A stretch of DNA of 64,000 nucleotides from Candidatus Proximibacter danicus (GTDB taxonomy: Bacteria > Pseudomonadota > Gammaproteobacteria > Burkholderiales > Rhodocyclaceae). The notes under the pieces were generated by a model, which was not told the DNA's origin, did not search any database, and worked only from the letters and a program-made list of their open reading frames with translations. The position numbers were made by a program, and so were the translations under genes. Of the stretch, positions 35,428 through 44,419 are shown in pieces. Positions within the stretch are counted from its first letter, which is position 1. Every line of letters begins with the position of its first letter. The stretch is taken from assembly GCA_016710885.1 (NCBI GenBank), contig JADJUC010000001.1, positions 248,001 through 312,000 of the forward strand, written 5' to 3'.

Positions 35428-38094
35428 TCAGCCGGGTTCTACGACAGCATTGCGCCCCATCAGCCAGGCGTGCACCTCCTGGGGGCGGCCGTAAAGATAG
35501 CCCTGGTGAATCACCTGTTTCCGCGCATTGAGGAAATCCGCCTGGGACTGCGTTTCGACACCCTCCGCAACGACCTGCAGCCCCATGTGGCTTGCAACGG
35601 CAAGAATGCTATCCACCAGCGCAGCATCGTTGGTATCGACCGTCAGGTCGCGGATGAAACTCTTGTCTATCTTCAGCTCATGAATCGGCAAGCGCTTGAG
35701 GTAGGAAAGACTGGAGTAACCGGTACCGAAATCGTCCAGTGAAAAACGGATACCGATGGTTTGCAGGGTATTCATTTTGGCGATGACATCATCAACATCG
35801 CCAATGAGCAAACCTTCGGTCACTTCAAAAACAAGATGCGTCGGGTCAGCGCCAGTGGCGGTGAGAATTTCCATTACAACCCCGACAAAATCCTCGCGCT
35901 GAAAATGGCGGGGGGAGATATTGACGGCGATACGCAACGCCTTTCCATCGGCATCCATGCGTGCGAGCAAGCGGCACACCTCACTCAGCATCCAGCGATC
36001 GACCGCCACGATCAAATGGGTCGCTTCAGCGATCGGAATGAAGCACATCGGGGAGACAAGTCCTCGCACCGGATGCTCCCAGCGAACCAGCGCCTCGGCG
36101 CCAACCGGCAACCCGCCCACGTCCACCTGGCTCTGCAGATAAAGGCGCAGCTCGCCGGCGTCAACGCCACGGCGCAGATCCTTTTCAAGCTCGAATCGCT
36201 CGCGAACCGCATTGCCCATGTCCGATTCAAAAAAGCGGACGCGGCCGCCGCCTTCCGCCTTCGCTTGCTGCTCCCCCAGCTCCGCTTGGCGCAGGATGTC
36301 CTCAGCGCATTCCTGCGTACTGTCTGGAAAGACAGCGACCCCGATACTGCAATCCGGATGAAGCGCTTCGCCATTCACTGCAATGCCGCCGAGCAATTTC
36401 TCACGCAAACGCTCGGCGACCATCAGCGCCGCCTGTGCAACCTCTTCGCGCGAGCCCGAGAGGCGTGGAAGCAAAATAGCGAATTCGTCGGCCTGCAAAC
36501 GCGCGACCGTGTCGTCGGTATGCAGCATCTCGACAAGGAGCGACGAAACCGTTACCAGAACAATGTCACCCACGCCCAGACCGCGCGCTTCGTTAAGCTG
36601 GCGGAAACGATCGATATCGACCAGAAGCACAGCCGCCATGCGTCCCTCGTGCCGCGCACGGTTGGTTTCCTGTGCGAGTTGCTTGAGGAAATAGCTGCGG
36701 TTTCCCAGTCCAGTCAGCGTATCGCGCCAGGAAAGCTGTTCCGCCAGCGCCTGTGCATGACGCATTTCTGAAATATCGGAAAGCACTGCCACATAGTGTG
36801 TCACCGCACCTTGCGCAGTCCGCAAGACGCTCGCACTTTGCCGCATCGGCCGCACATCCCCGTTTTTCAGCCGGATCCATTCCTCGCCGGACCAGGCCCC
36901 GGTCGCTTCCAGCTGCTGCCAGATTTCCTCGTGAAAGGCCTCGTCGTGACGATAGGAGGTAAGAAAGCGGGAAGACCTGCCAACGACTTCCTCTTCCTCG
37001 TAGCCCGTGATCGCAGTAAATGACCGATTTACGCGCTGAATGATGCCCCGCGCATTGGTCACCATCACGGCTTCGGCCATCGTTTCAAATACCTGCGCGG
37101 CGATCTGCTGATGTTCTTCTGCCGCACGATGCTCGGTGATGTCGAGGCAATGGCCGACGTAGCCGCAGAACTCGCCGTCATTGCCGTAGCGCGGCGCCCC
37201 CTCGCAGACCATCCAGCGATAGACACCATCGTGCCGGCGCAAGCGCCACACGATGCTGAATTTTTGCCGTTGCTCCAGCGCCTTTCGGAAAGCCTCCTGG
37301 CAACGCGGCAAATCTTCCGGATGAACGCCGTTGAGCCACGCACGGCCCAGCTCGGCATTCATCCTGCGGCCAGTAAAGACAAGCCAAGGGCGGTTGAAAT
37401 AGTTAGCCTCACCATCTGCCCCTGCCATCCAGATCAGGGCCTGGCCGTTGTCAGTCATGGCGCGATAACGCTCCTCACTGGAGCGCAAGGTGGTCTCGGC
37501 ACGCTCGCGTTCCTGCATCTGCTCAAGCAGGCGTTGATTGCTATCGAGCAACTCCAGCGTACGCACACTGATGCTGTCGTAGAGTTCGCTAACCGTATTG
37601 ATCAATGCATCGTGAATTGAACTCTGTTCATTCGAACCATCGCCATTCCCTGCATCTGCATCCGCCACGACGGGGACGAGCGGCATGCCAAGTGCCGCGA
37701 GCTCGCGCGCCATGCGCGCATCGACACCGGTAATGTGATGCACCAGCCATTTCACGAGAAAAGCCAACAGGTGGTCGAGGGCATCCGCTGAACTCGCCTC
37801 CAACATTTCCTCGGCCTTGCACAAATACTCGACAAAACTGGCGTGCGCCCGCAGGTGTGCGCTCCGGTTATTCTCGTTCACCGGCCATTGCGCCATCAGA
37901 TGTTCTTCGGCTTGGAAATGAAAGCTGGCGTATCGGCGCAGCTCGTAGAGCAGAATGCGCACCTGCTGCATATCAGCGCCCTGCTCCCGCTGTCTGGCCA
38001 GCGCGTTGAGCATGTGAATCAATTGACCATGCTGGTTATCGACCTCGGTTATCCCGGTAGCCAGTTGGCTGCTCCAGCGGATGGTCGAGAGCAT
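35428..38094 (-). CDS. Bacteriohemerythrin-PAS-PAS-GGDEF-EAL protein
   Basis: An 888-residue c-di-GMP protein. Residues 1-135 are a hemerythrin domain with di-iron ligands in DNQHGQLIH, FHFQAEEHLM, HLRAHASF and HHITGVD. Two PAS domains follow (about 200-330 and 330-450). The GGDEF site is degenerate, RLQADEF, so cyclase activity is doubtful. The EAL domain looks catalytic: GAEALVRW, NISPRHFQ, FEVTEGLL, DDFGTGYSSLSYL, ELKIDKSF and VAEGVET. It probably degrades c-di-GMP in response to oxygen or redox sensed by hemerythrin (inference). No signal or membrane segment. Confidence 0.92.
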   Translation of the reverse strand: MLSTIRWSSQLATGITEVDNQHGQLIHMLNALARQREQGADMQQVRILLYELRRYASFHFQAEEHLMAQWPVNENNRSAHLRAHASFVEYLCKAEEMLEASSADALDHLLAFLVKWLVHHITGVDARMARELAALGMPLVPVVADADAGNGDGSNEQSSIHDALINTVSELYDSISVRTLELLDSNQRLLEQMQERERAETTLRSSEERYRAMTDNGQALIWMAGADGEANYFNRPWLVFTGRRMNAELGRAWLNGVHPEDLPRCQEAFRKALEQRQKFSIVWRLRRHDGVYRWMVCEGAPRYGNDGEFCGYVGHCLDITEHRAAEEHQQIAAQVFETMAEAVMVTNARGIIQRVNRSFTAITGYEEEEVVGRSSRFLTSYRHDEAFHEEIWQQLEATGAWSGEEWIRLKNGDVRPMRQSASVLRTAQGAVTHYVAVLSDISEMRHAQALAEQLSWRDTLTGLGNRSYFLKQLAQETNRARHEGRMAAVLLVDIDRFRQLNEARGLGVGDIVLVTVSSLLVEMLHTDDTVARLQADEFAILLPRLSGSREEVAQAALMVAERLREKLLGGIAVNGEALHPDCSIGVAVFPDSTQECAEDILRQAELGEQQAKAEGGGRVRFFESDMGNAVRERFELEKDLRRGVDAGELRLYLQSQVDVGGLPVGAEALVRWEHPVRGLVSPMCFIPIAEATHLIVAVDRWMLSEVCRLLARMDADGKALRIAVNISPRHFQREDFVGVVMEILTATGADPTHLVFEVTEGLLIGDVDDVIAKMNTLQTIGIRFSLDDFGTGYSSLSYLKRLPIHELKIDKSFIRDLTVDTNDAALVDSILAVASHMGLQVVAEGVETQSQADFLNARKQVIHQGYLYGRPQEVHAWLMGRNAVVEPG

Positions 38095-38098
38095 CTAC

Positions 38099-38338
38099 CT
38101 ATCTCCCTGCAATCAAAGCATCCGGGATACGGTCGAGAGGCACGATCCGCGCTGCGGCATCCATTCGTATGGTTTCCTTCGGCATCCCGAAGACAGCGCA
38201 TGTCCGTGCTACCGCCAACAGGCGTTTGTCCGATACGGAGATAAAATTTTTCGCAGTCATGGAGAAAAGCATCGGTTCATTGACGGCAATGAGAATAGCA
38301 GAGACCGCCGATGGCGCGAGATTATCGGTAGGATTCAT
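38099..38338 (-). pseudogene. Small reading frame with CheB-like C terminus
   Basis: The 79-residue frame ends CAVFGMPKETIRMDAAARIV and PLDRIPDALIAGR, which closely resembles the C-terminal helix of CheB methylesterases. The first 45 residues (MNPTDNLAPSAVSAILIAVN...) do not look like a receiver or esterase domain, so the frame is probably the truncated tail of a former cheB with a chance or fused start. It ends four bases before the hemerythrin-GGDEF-EAL start. It is unlikely to be catalytic. Confidence 0.45.
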
Positions 38339-38462
38339 TGTGAATCAGGGGCGCGAAAAAAACTGGCTGCGTATAATTTTGCCAAATGGATGAAAATCGA
38401 CCCACCTGAAGCGCGCTTCTCCCTGATTTTTGCTGTGCTTTATGGCTAACCGAGGTTTCAGA

Positions 38463-40355
38463 ATGAATGTCGAGCTGATCGAGATCCGTGATTTTCTGGC
38501 CGATTACCCGCCCTTCTCGCTGCTTGATCCGGCGGCCCTCGACACTCTGCCGAAGCTGATGGCCGTTCGCTACCTGCGCCGTGGCAGCGCTTTTCCGCCC
38601 ACCGGCGAAGCTGCCGCACTCTACGTAATACGCAAGGGCGCCGTTGAGCAGCGCAGTGCCGATGGCAAGCTGATCGACATGCTTGGCGAGGGCGATATTT
38701 TCGACGCGCCGTGTCATGGCGCCCTGCCTGCCAGCAGCACTGTGCCCGCGACCGTCGCCTCCGTCGCGGTCGAGGACACGCTGCTCTACCTGCTGCCCTG
38801 CCCGGCCCTGCAGACCCTGCGCCGCGAGCAACCGCGCCTCGATGAATTCTTTGTTCGCTCGGCGGCCGAACACCTGCGCCACGCACGCCACACCCTGGAC
38901 CGTCAGGCGCAGCAGCGCCCGGACCTGATGGCCCAGCCGGTCAGCAGCTTCGCGCAACGCGCACCGGTGACGGCTGCGCCCGAACTGTCGATCCTCCAGG
39001 CATCGCGCTTGATGACCCGTGAGCGCGTTTCAGCGCTGATGATCGTCGACCGGGATCGGCTGGTGGGCATCGTCACCGACCGCGATCTGCGCTCGCGCTG
39101 CCTGGCGGAAGGCGTTTCGCCAGAAGAACCGGTGGCAAGGATCATGACCTCCGGCGTCGCCAGCATCGGCCCTGAAAACGCAGCGAGCGAAGCGCTGCTG
39201 ACGATGACCCGGCACGGCATCCATCACCTGCCGGTGGTCGATGCCGGCGGGGTGCGCGGGCTGGTGTCGGCCACCGACCTGATGCGCTGGCAGAGTGCCA
39301 ATGCGGTGCACCTGGCCGGGCAGATTCGCAAGTGTGCGAGCGTTGCAGCGCTCGCGACCGCCAGCGCCGAATTGCCGGAACTGCAGATGCGCATGCATGC
39401 CGGCGGGGCCAATGCGGCGCAGGTGGGGCAGGCGATTTCCTCGGCCAACGATGCGATTACCTGCCGGCTGATCGAACTGGCGCAGCAAAGCCTGGCGACA
39501 ACGCTGGGGCCGCCGCCGATTCCCTTTGCCTGGGCGGCCTGTGGTTCGCAGGGGCGCCACGAGCAGACGGCGCATTCGGACCAGGACAACGCGCTGATCC
39601 TGCATGACGATTATCGGCCGCAGGAACATGCGGCCTGGTTCGAGGCACTGGCGCGCTTCGTCAATGACGGCCTCGACGCCTGCGGTTTCCGCTACTGCCC
39701 GGGCAAGGTGATGGCCAGCACACCGGCCTGGCGCCAGAGCAGCCAGGCGTGGGTGGCAACTTTCCAGAGCTGGATGCGCCACACGGACAACATGGGCGCC
39801 ATGCTCGCGGCCAATTTCCTCGATTTGCGCGTGGTCTTTGGCGACCCCGCACTGCTGACGCCGCTGCATGAAACGGTGGTGCGCGAGTGCGCGAGGAACG
39901 AAGGGTTTCTTGCCCGGATGGCGGCCAATGCCGTGGAAACCCGCCCGCCACTAGGCTTCTTCCGTAACCTCCTGCTGGCCGGTGGCGGCGATCATGCCCA
40001 CACGTTCGACATCAAGCGCGGCGGGCTGATCCCGATTACCGATCTCGCCCGCATCCACGCCTTGAGCGCCGGGCTGGCAGAAATCGGCACCGTTGCCCGG
40101 CTGCGCGCGGCGGCGGGTCACGAGACGCTGAGCAGCGAAGCGGCGCTGGAACTGGAGGAGGCTTTTTCGTTCCTCGGCGGCCTGCGCCTGCGCCATCAGG
40201 CGGGACAGATTCGCCAAGGCCTGCCGCCGGACAACTTCATCGCTCCGGAATCGCTGACGGCGCTGGAACGCACGCAACTGAAGGCGGTGTTTGCCGTGAT
40301 CGGCCGGCTGCAGGACGTACTCGCCCAACGCTATCCGAACCGCACGCGCGAATGA
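38463..40355 (+). CDS. Cyclic nucleotide-binding/CBS/DUF294 putative nucleotidyltransferase (pair 3)
   Basis: A 630-residue protein starting at ATG 38463 (MNVELIEIRDFL). It has a cNMP-binding-like N domain (LPKLMAVRYLRRGSAF..., 20-140), two CBS domains (about 165-290), the core AACGSQGRHEQTAHSDQDN, and DUF294_C ending LERTQLKAVFAVIGRLQ. It is clearly diverged from copies 1 and 2 (for example, LAANFLDLRVVFG where the others have NATIFFD(F/L)R(A/P)LYG). It overlaps the downstream exonuclease by ATGA. A TATAAT at 38372-38377 could be a -10 element but lacks a good -35. Confidence 0.9.
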   Translation: MNVELIEIRDFLADYPPFSLLDPAALDTLPKLMAVRYLRRGSAFPPTGEAAALYVIRKGAVEQRSADGKLIDMLGEGDIFDAPCHGALPASSTVPATVASVAVEDTLLYLLPCPALQTLRREQPRLDEFFVRSAAEHLRHARHTLDRQAQQRPDLMAQPVSSFAQRAPVTAAPELSILQASRLMTRERVSALMIVDRDRLVGIVTDRDLRSRCLAEGVSPEEPVARIMTSGVASIGPENAASEALLTMTRHGIHHLPVVDAGGVRGLVSATDLMRWQSANAVHLAGQIRKCASVAALATASAELPELQMRMHAGGANAAQVGQAISSANDAITCRLIELAQQSLATTLGPPPIPFAWAACGSQGRHEQTAHSDQDNALILHDDYRPQEHAAWFEALARFVNDGLDACGFRYCPGKVMASTPAWRQSSQAWVATFQSWMRHTDNMGAMLAANFLDLRVVFGDPALLTPLHETVVRECARNEGFLARMAANAVETRPPLGFFRNLLLAGGGDHAHTFDIKRGGLIPITDLARIHALSAGLAEIGTVARLRAAAGHETLSSEAALELEEAFSFLGGLRLRHQAGQIRQGLPPDNFIAPESLTALERTQLKAVFAVIGRLQDVLAQRYPNRTRE

Positions 40356-41041
40356 TGCTGGAACGCCTTTTCAGCCTCGACTATCGCCGCCGACGGCTGC
40401 TGGCGCGGGCACCGGCGGGGCCGCTTCGGGATTTTCTGGCAACGCCGTTTGCCGATGGCAAGGTGCCGTGCACCGAAACCCGCTATCTCGCCCTTGACCT
40501 GGAAACCACCGGCGGCGATCCGCAGCAACACGAAATTGTCAGCCTCGGCTGGGTCTGCCTCGACGGCACGCGCATCGATCTGGGTAGCGCGCGACATCGG
40601 CTGGTGCGCCTCGCCGGCGCGATGACTGGGGACTCGGCCGTCATCCACGCCATCACTGACGATGAGGCGGCGACGGGCGTTGCTCTGGAGGAGGCGCTGC
40701 GGGAACTGCTCGCCGCACTCGCCGGGCGCGTGCTGATTGCGCATCATGCCAAAACGGAACTCGGTTTCATCGGCCAGGCCTGCGCGCGACTTTTCGGTGG
40801 CCGCATTCTGAGCCCGGCCGTCGATACGCTGGACATCGCCGTTCGCCGCCTGAATCGCCAGCGGGAAACGCCAGCGCCCGGCAGCCTGCGTCTGGGTACG
40901 CTCCGGCGACAGTACAACCTGCCGCGCTACCCGGCGCACAATGCGCTCAGCGATGCGCTGTCAGCCGCCGAACTGTTTCTGGCCCAACTGGCGCAATGCC
41001 CGGAGCCACCCTTGCTGAAAAATTGGCAGTTCCGCCAGTAG
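40352..41041 (+). CDS. DEDDh 3'-5' exonuclease (pair 3)
   Basis: A 229-residue DnaQ-like exonuclease with Exo I TRYLALDLETTGGDP, Exo II VLIAHHAKTELGFIG and Exo III YPAHNALSDALSAAEL. In Exo II the usual aspartate (HNAxFD) is replaced by glutamate (HAKTE), which may alter metal binding. It overlaps the DUF294 stop by four bases, so production of the two proteins is coupled. Substrate unknown. No membrane segment. Confidence 0.85.
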   Translation: MMLERLFSLDYRRRRLLARAPAGPLRDFLATPFADGKVPCTETRYLALDLETTGGDPQQHEIVSLGWVCLDGTRIDLGSARHRLVRLAGAMTGDSAVIHAITDDEAATGVALEEALRELLAALAGRVLIAHHAKTELGFIGQACARLFGGRILSPAVDTLDIAVRRLNRQRETPAPGSLRLGTLRRQYNLPRYPAHNALSDALSAAELFLAQLAQCPEPPLLKNWQFRQ

Positions 41042-41182
41042 GCAAGCCTGGCGCGGATTTGCCGGAATCTGCCAGCGCCGCCGGTATGCGCGAGCGCACA
41101 CGGTAAAACACGTTTTTCCCTGTTAATATCTGGACTTAGTTGCCGATAAGCTTACTTTGCTCCAATTCAAAAGGATCGCTGG

Positions 41183-43691
41183 ATGGCTGGCGCGACACCG
41201 CTACGCAAGCGAGAGGCTCGAAAATCACTGATTCACCATGAGCTTGGTTTTACTACGGAAGTAGTACAGCAGCTCGTTGTGCCGACTTTTGTGCTCAATG
41301 CGGAGCGGCGGGTCATTGTCTGGAACTCGGCCTGCGAGCGCCTGACCGGCATGGCAGCGTCAAGAAGTTCTTGGCACACAGGATCACTGGCGTGCCTTCT
41401 ATGGGGTCGAACGTCCCTGCCTTGCCGACCTGATTATCGAAGGGCGGCTTGACGAGATCGACCAGTACTACCCGATCCACCATCACTCCCTTGAAGTCAC
41501 CTACGGCATACACACCGAAAACTGGTGCGTGATGCCGCTGCGCGGCACCCAGCTTTATCTCGAAATCGACGCCGGCGTCATCCACGACAAGGACGGCCGT
41601 CTGATTGCCGTGGTCGAAACCCTGCGCGACATGACGCTGCGCCAGAGCGCGGAAAGCCGGCTGCGAACCATGTTCGAGTCGTCGCCCGACCCGGTCTGGA
41701 TCATTGAGGATGACCGCTTCGTCGAATGCAATGATGCGGCCGTCAGTATCCTGGGGTACAGCAGCAAGGGCGAATTTCTCAATACGCACCCTTCGCAGCT
41801 TTCGCCGCCAGTGCAGCCAGATGGTGAGGATTCCTTTACCAAGGCGCAGCGGATGCTGTCGCTGGCTCGCGAAAAGGGCCTGCACCGTTTCGAGTGGGTG
41901 CATACCCGCGCCAATGGCGCGAACTTCACCGCCGAAGTGACGCTGTCAAGCATTGACCTCGGCGGCCGCCAGGCGATCTACTGCGCCTGGCGCGACATCT
42001 CCGACCGCAAGCGCGCCGAGGAGGCGCTGCGTCTTTACGCCAAGGTATTCGAGAACAGCGGCGAGGCGATCCTGATCACCGACCGTGACAACCGCATTGT
42101 CGCGGTCAACAACGCGTTGGTTCGCGACACAGGCTACACGCAGGAAGATTTGCTGGGCAAGGACCCGCGCGTGCTTTCCTCACACAAGACCCCACCCGAA
42201 ACCTATCGGGCGATGTGGGCAGCCCTGAACGAATCAGGCTACTGGCAGGGCGAATTGTGGGACCTGCGCAAGGATGGGGTGACGTATCCGAAATGGGCCG
42301 CGATCTCTGCCGTCTCCGACGAGAAGGGTGGGCGCACCAACTACATCGCCAGCTTTACCGACATCAGTGACCGCAAGGCGGCCGAGGCAAAAATCGACCA
42401 CCTTGCCCACCACGACGCGCTGACCGGCCTGTTCAATCGCTACAACCTCGAGAGCCGGCTGGGGCAGTCGTTGCTTGCCGCTCGCCGGGAAACCGGCCTG
42501 ATGGCGGTGATGTTCATCGATCTCGACCGTTTCAAGGTCATCAACGACACCCTCGGTCACCATGTCGGTGACTTGCTGCTGGTAGAAGTGGCACGCCGCC
42601 TGGGCGATTGCGTACGCGAGAGCGATATCGTCGCGCGGCTTGGCGGTGACGAGTTCGTGGTTGCGCTGACCAGCCTCGCCTCCGACATGGATGCCGTGAC
42701 GATTGCGGCAAAGATCCTGGCTGCGCTGGGCCGCCCCTGCACAGTTGAAGGCAAGGTGCTGCATACGACGCCGAGTATCGGCATCAGCCTGTTTCCGGCC
42801 AATGGTGACGACTCGGACACGCTGATGAAAAATGCCGACACGGCGATGTATTACGCCAAGGAAAAAGGGCGGAACAATTTCCAGTTCTTCAGCCCGGCCA
42901 TGACCGCCGCCGCCAGCGAACGGATGGAGCTTGAACGCGACATGCTGGGCGCCCTGGCTGCCGGCGAGTACGAGCTGCACTACCAGCCGCAGGTGTGTAC
43001 GAAAGATGGGCATGTTGTCGGCGTTGAAGCGCTGATCCGCTGGCGCCATCCGGAGCGAGGTCTGATCCCGCCGATGAAGTTCATTCCGATCGCCGAGGAA
43101 ACCGGCGTCATCGAGGCCATTGGCAGTTGGGTGCTCGAAGAGGCTTGCCGACAGCAGGCACGTTGGCGGGAGGAAGGCTTTGGCAAGCTGCGCATGGCGG
43201 TCAATCTGTCGGCCTACCAGTTGCGCTCGCCGACGCTGCTGACGCAGGTCCGTGCGGCCATGGAAGCCAACGGAATCGGCCCCGACGAACTGGAACTGGA
43301 AGTCACCGAATCAGCCGCGATGGAAGACCCGGAACGCGCAATCGGGCGACTCAAGGCCTTGCGCGATATGGGCGTCGGGCTGGCCATCGACGATTTCGGA
43401 ACCGGCTATTCGTCGCTGGCCTATTTGAAATTGCTGCCGATCGATACCCTCAAGCTGGACCGTGCCTTTGTCCGCGATATTGAAACCGACGAGAACGATG
43501 CGGCGATCAGCGCCGCGACGCTGGCGCTGGCCAGGAACCTCGGACTGAAGGTGGTTGCCGAGGGCGTCGAAACCGAAGCGCAGCGAGCATTCCTTGCCAA
43601 GCACGACTGTGACCTGTTGCAGGGCTACCTCTTCGGAAAACCGGAACTGGCCGCAGTCTGGACCGAACGCTGGCAAGCGCTCAAGCGCTAG
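41183..43691 (+). CDS. PAS-PAS-PAS-GGDEF-EAL cyclic-di-GMP protein, frameshifted once
   Basis: The start at 41183 (MAGATPLRKREARKS) leads into a PAS domain (LVVPTFVLNAERRVIVWNSA), then the frame slips near 41357; the neighbouring frame supplies LGTQDHWRAFYGVERPCLAD and joins the long frame (MPLRGTQLYLEIDAGVIHDK). Two further PAS domains (PDPVWIIEDDRFVECNDAAV; GEAILITDRDNRIVAVNNAL) precede an intact GGDEF (VARLGGDEFVVAL) and intact EAL (GVEALIRWRHPERG, NLSAYQLRS, AIDDFGTGYSSLAYLK, KVVAEGVETEAQ). It probably both makes and degrades c-di-GMP. About 836 residues when repaired. Confidence 0.88.
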
Positions 43692-43705
43692 CTTCAGCCC
43701 TCAGC

Positions 43706-44341
43706 CTACCTTCGCAGCGCGTACCAGGCCTGCCCGATCCACTCATGCAGGGCGCGAGCGGAGCCGTGCAGCGCACCTGCACGAGGAACAAAATCGAGGG
43801 CCGATATCGGCCCGACCGACAGGTAACCGGTGGGTGCCGCCAGCACTGAAAGACCTGCCGCCTCGAAGGCCGCCACCGCGCGTGGCATATGCCAGGCGTG
43901 GGTGACCAGCGCGACGCGCCGGATGCCCGCCGAGTGCAAAATCTCCGCCGAGAAGCGGGCGTTATCAAGCGTATTGGCGGAAGCCGATTCAAGCCAGCGG
44001 ACGCTGACACCGAAATCGCGGGCAAGCGAGGCCGCCATGGTTTCTGCCTCCGAACGCACCCCGCCATCGGGCGCCCCACCGGTGACCAGCAAGGGTTTTT
44101 TCGACTCCCGGGCGAGCAGTGCGCCATAGCGCAAGCGATCGAGCGCCGGCCCGATCACATCGTCTTCGGCGAATTCCGGGGTGCCGCGATAGCGACCGGC
44201 ACCAAGAACAACAATGGCCTCGGCATCCAGTGTGTGGAGGCTGGAGGGTGGCAGCGCCGGATACTTTGCCTCCAGTGGCACCAGCAGGGCCCGCGCCACG
44301 ACTCCAGCCAGCAGATTGGTCAGCAACCAGGAAAGCGACAT
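43706..44341 (-). CDS. YdcF/DUF218 family protein
   Basis: The 211-residue protein has an N-terminal hydrophobic stretch (WLLTNLLAGVVARALLVPL) and the DUF218 core: EAIVVLGAGRYRGTPEFAED, LLVTGGAPDGGVRSEAETMA, LESASANTLDNARFSAEIL and RVALVTHAWHMPRAVAAFEA. Such proteins are linked to envelope processes (ElyC, SanA); the substrate here is unknown. Family members often have a second upstream helix, which is missing here. It is convergent with the GGDEF-EAL gene (14-base gap). Confidence 0.88.
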   Translation of the reverse strand: MSLSWLLTNLLAGVVARALLVPLEAKYPALPPSSLHTLDAEAIVVLGAGRYRGTPEFAEDDVIGPALDRLRYGALLARESKKPLLVTGGAPDGGVRSEAETMAASLARDFGVSVRWLESASANTLDNARFSAEILHSAGIRRVALVTHAWHMPRAVAAFEAAGLSVLAAPTGYLSVGPISALDFVPRAGALHGSARALHEWIGQAWYALRR

Positions 44342-44363
44342 CCGGACATCCCGAAAACAACAT

Positions 44364-44398
44364 GAAAAAGGCCCGCCAGGCGCAATGCCTGGCGGGCC
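44364..44398 (-). terminator. Intrinsic terminator after prpE
   Basis: A 12-bp GC-rich stem (GGCCCGCCAGGC with its complement, loop ATTGC) followed by five T on the minus strand, about 20 bases after the prpE stop. It lies before the ydcF start. Confidence 0.9.
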
Positions 44399-44419
44399 TC
44401 AATGATGCCAAGAAGCGGC

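Noticed and set aside
38372..38377. TATAAT as promoter -10 for DUF294-3
   Set aside because: No acceptable -35 at 16-18 bases spacing (GGGCGC there), so it is mentioned only as a weak possibility.
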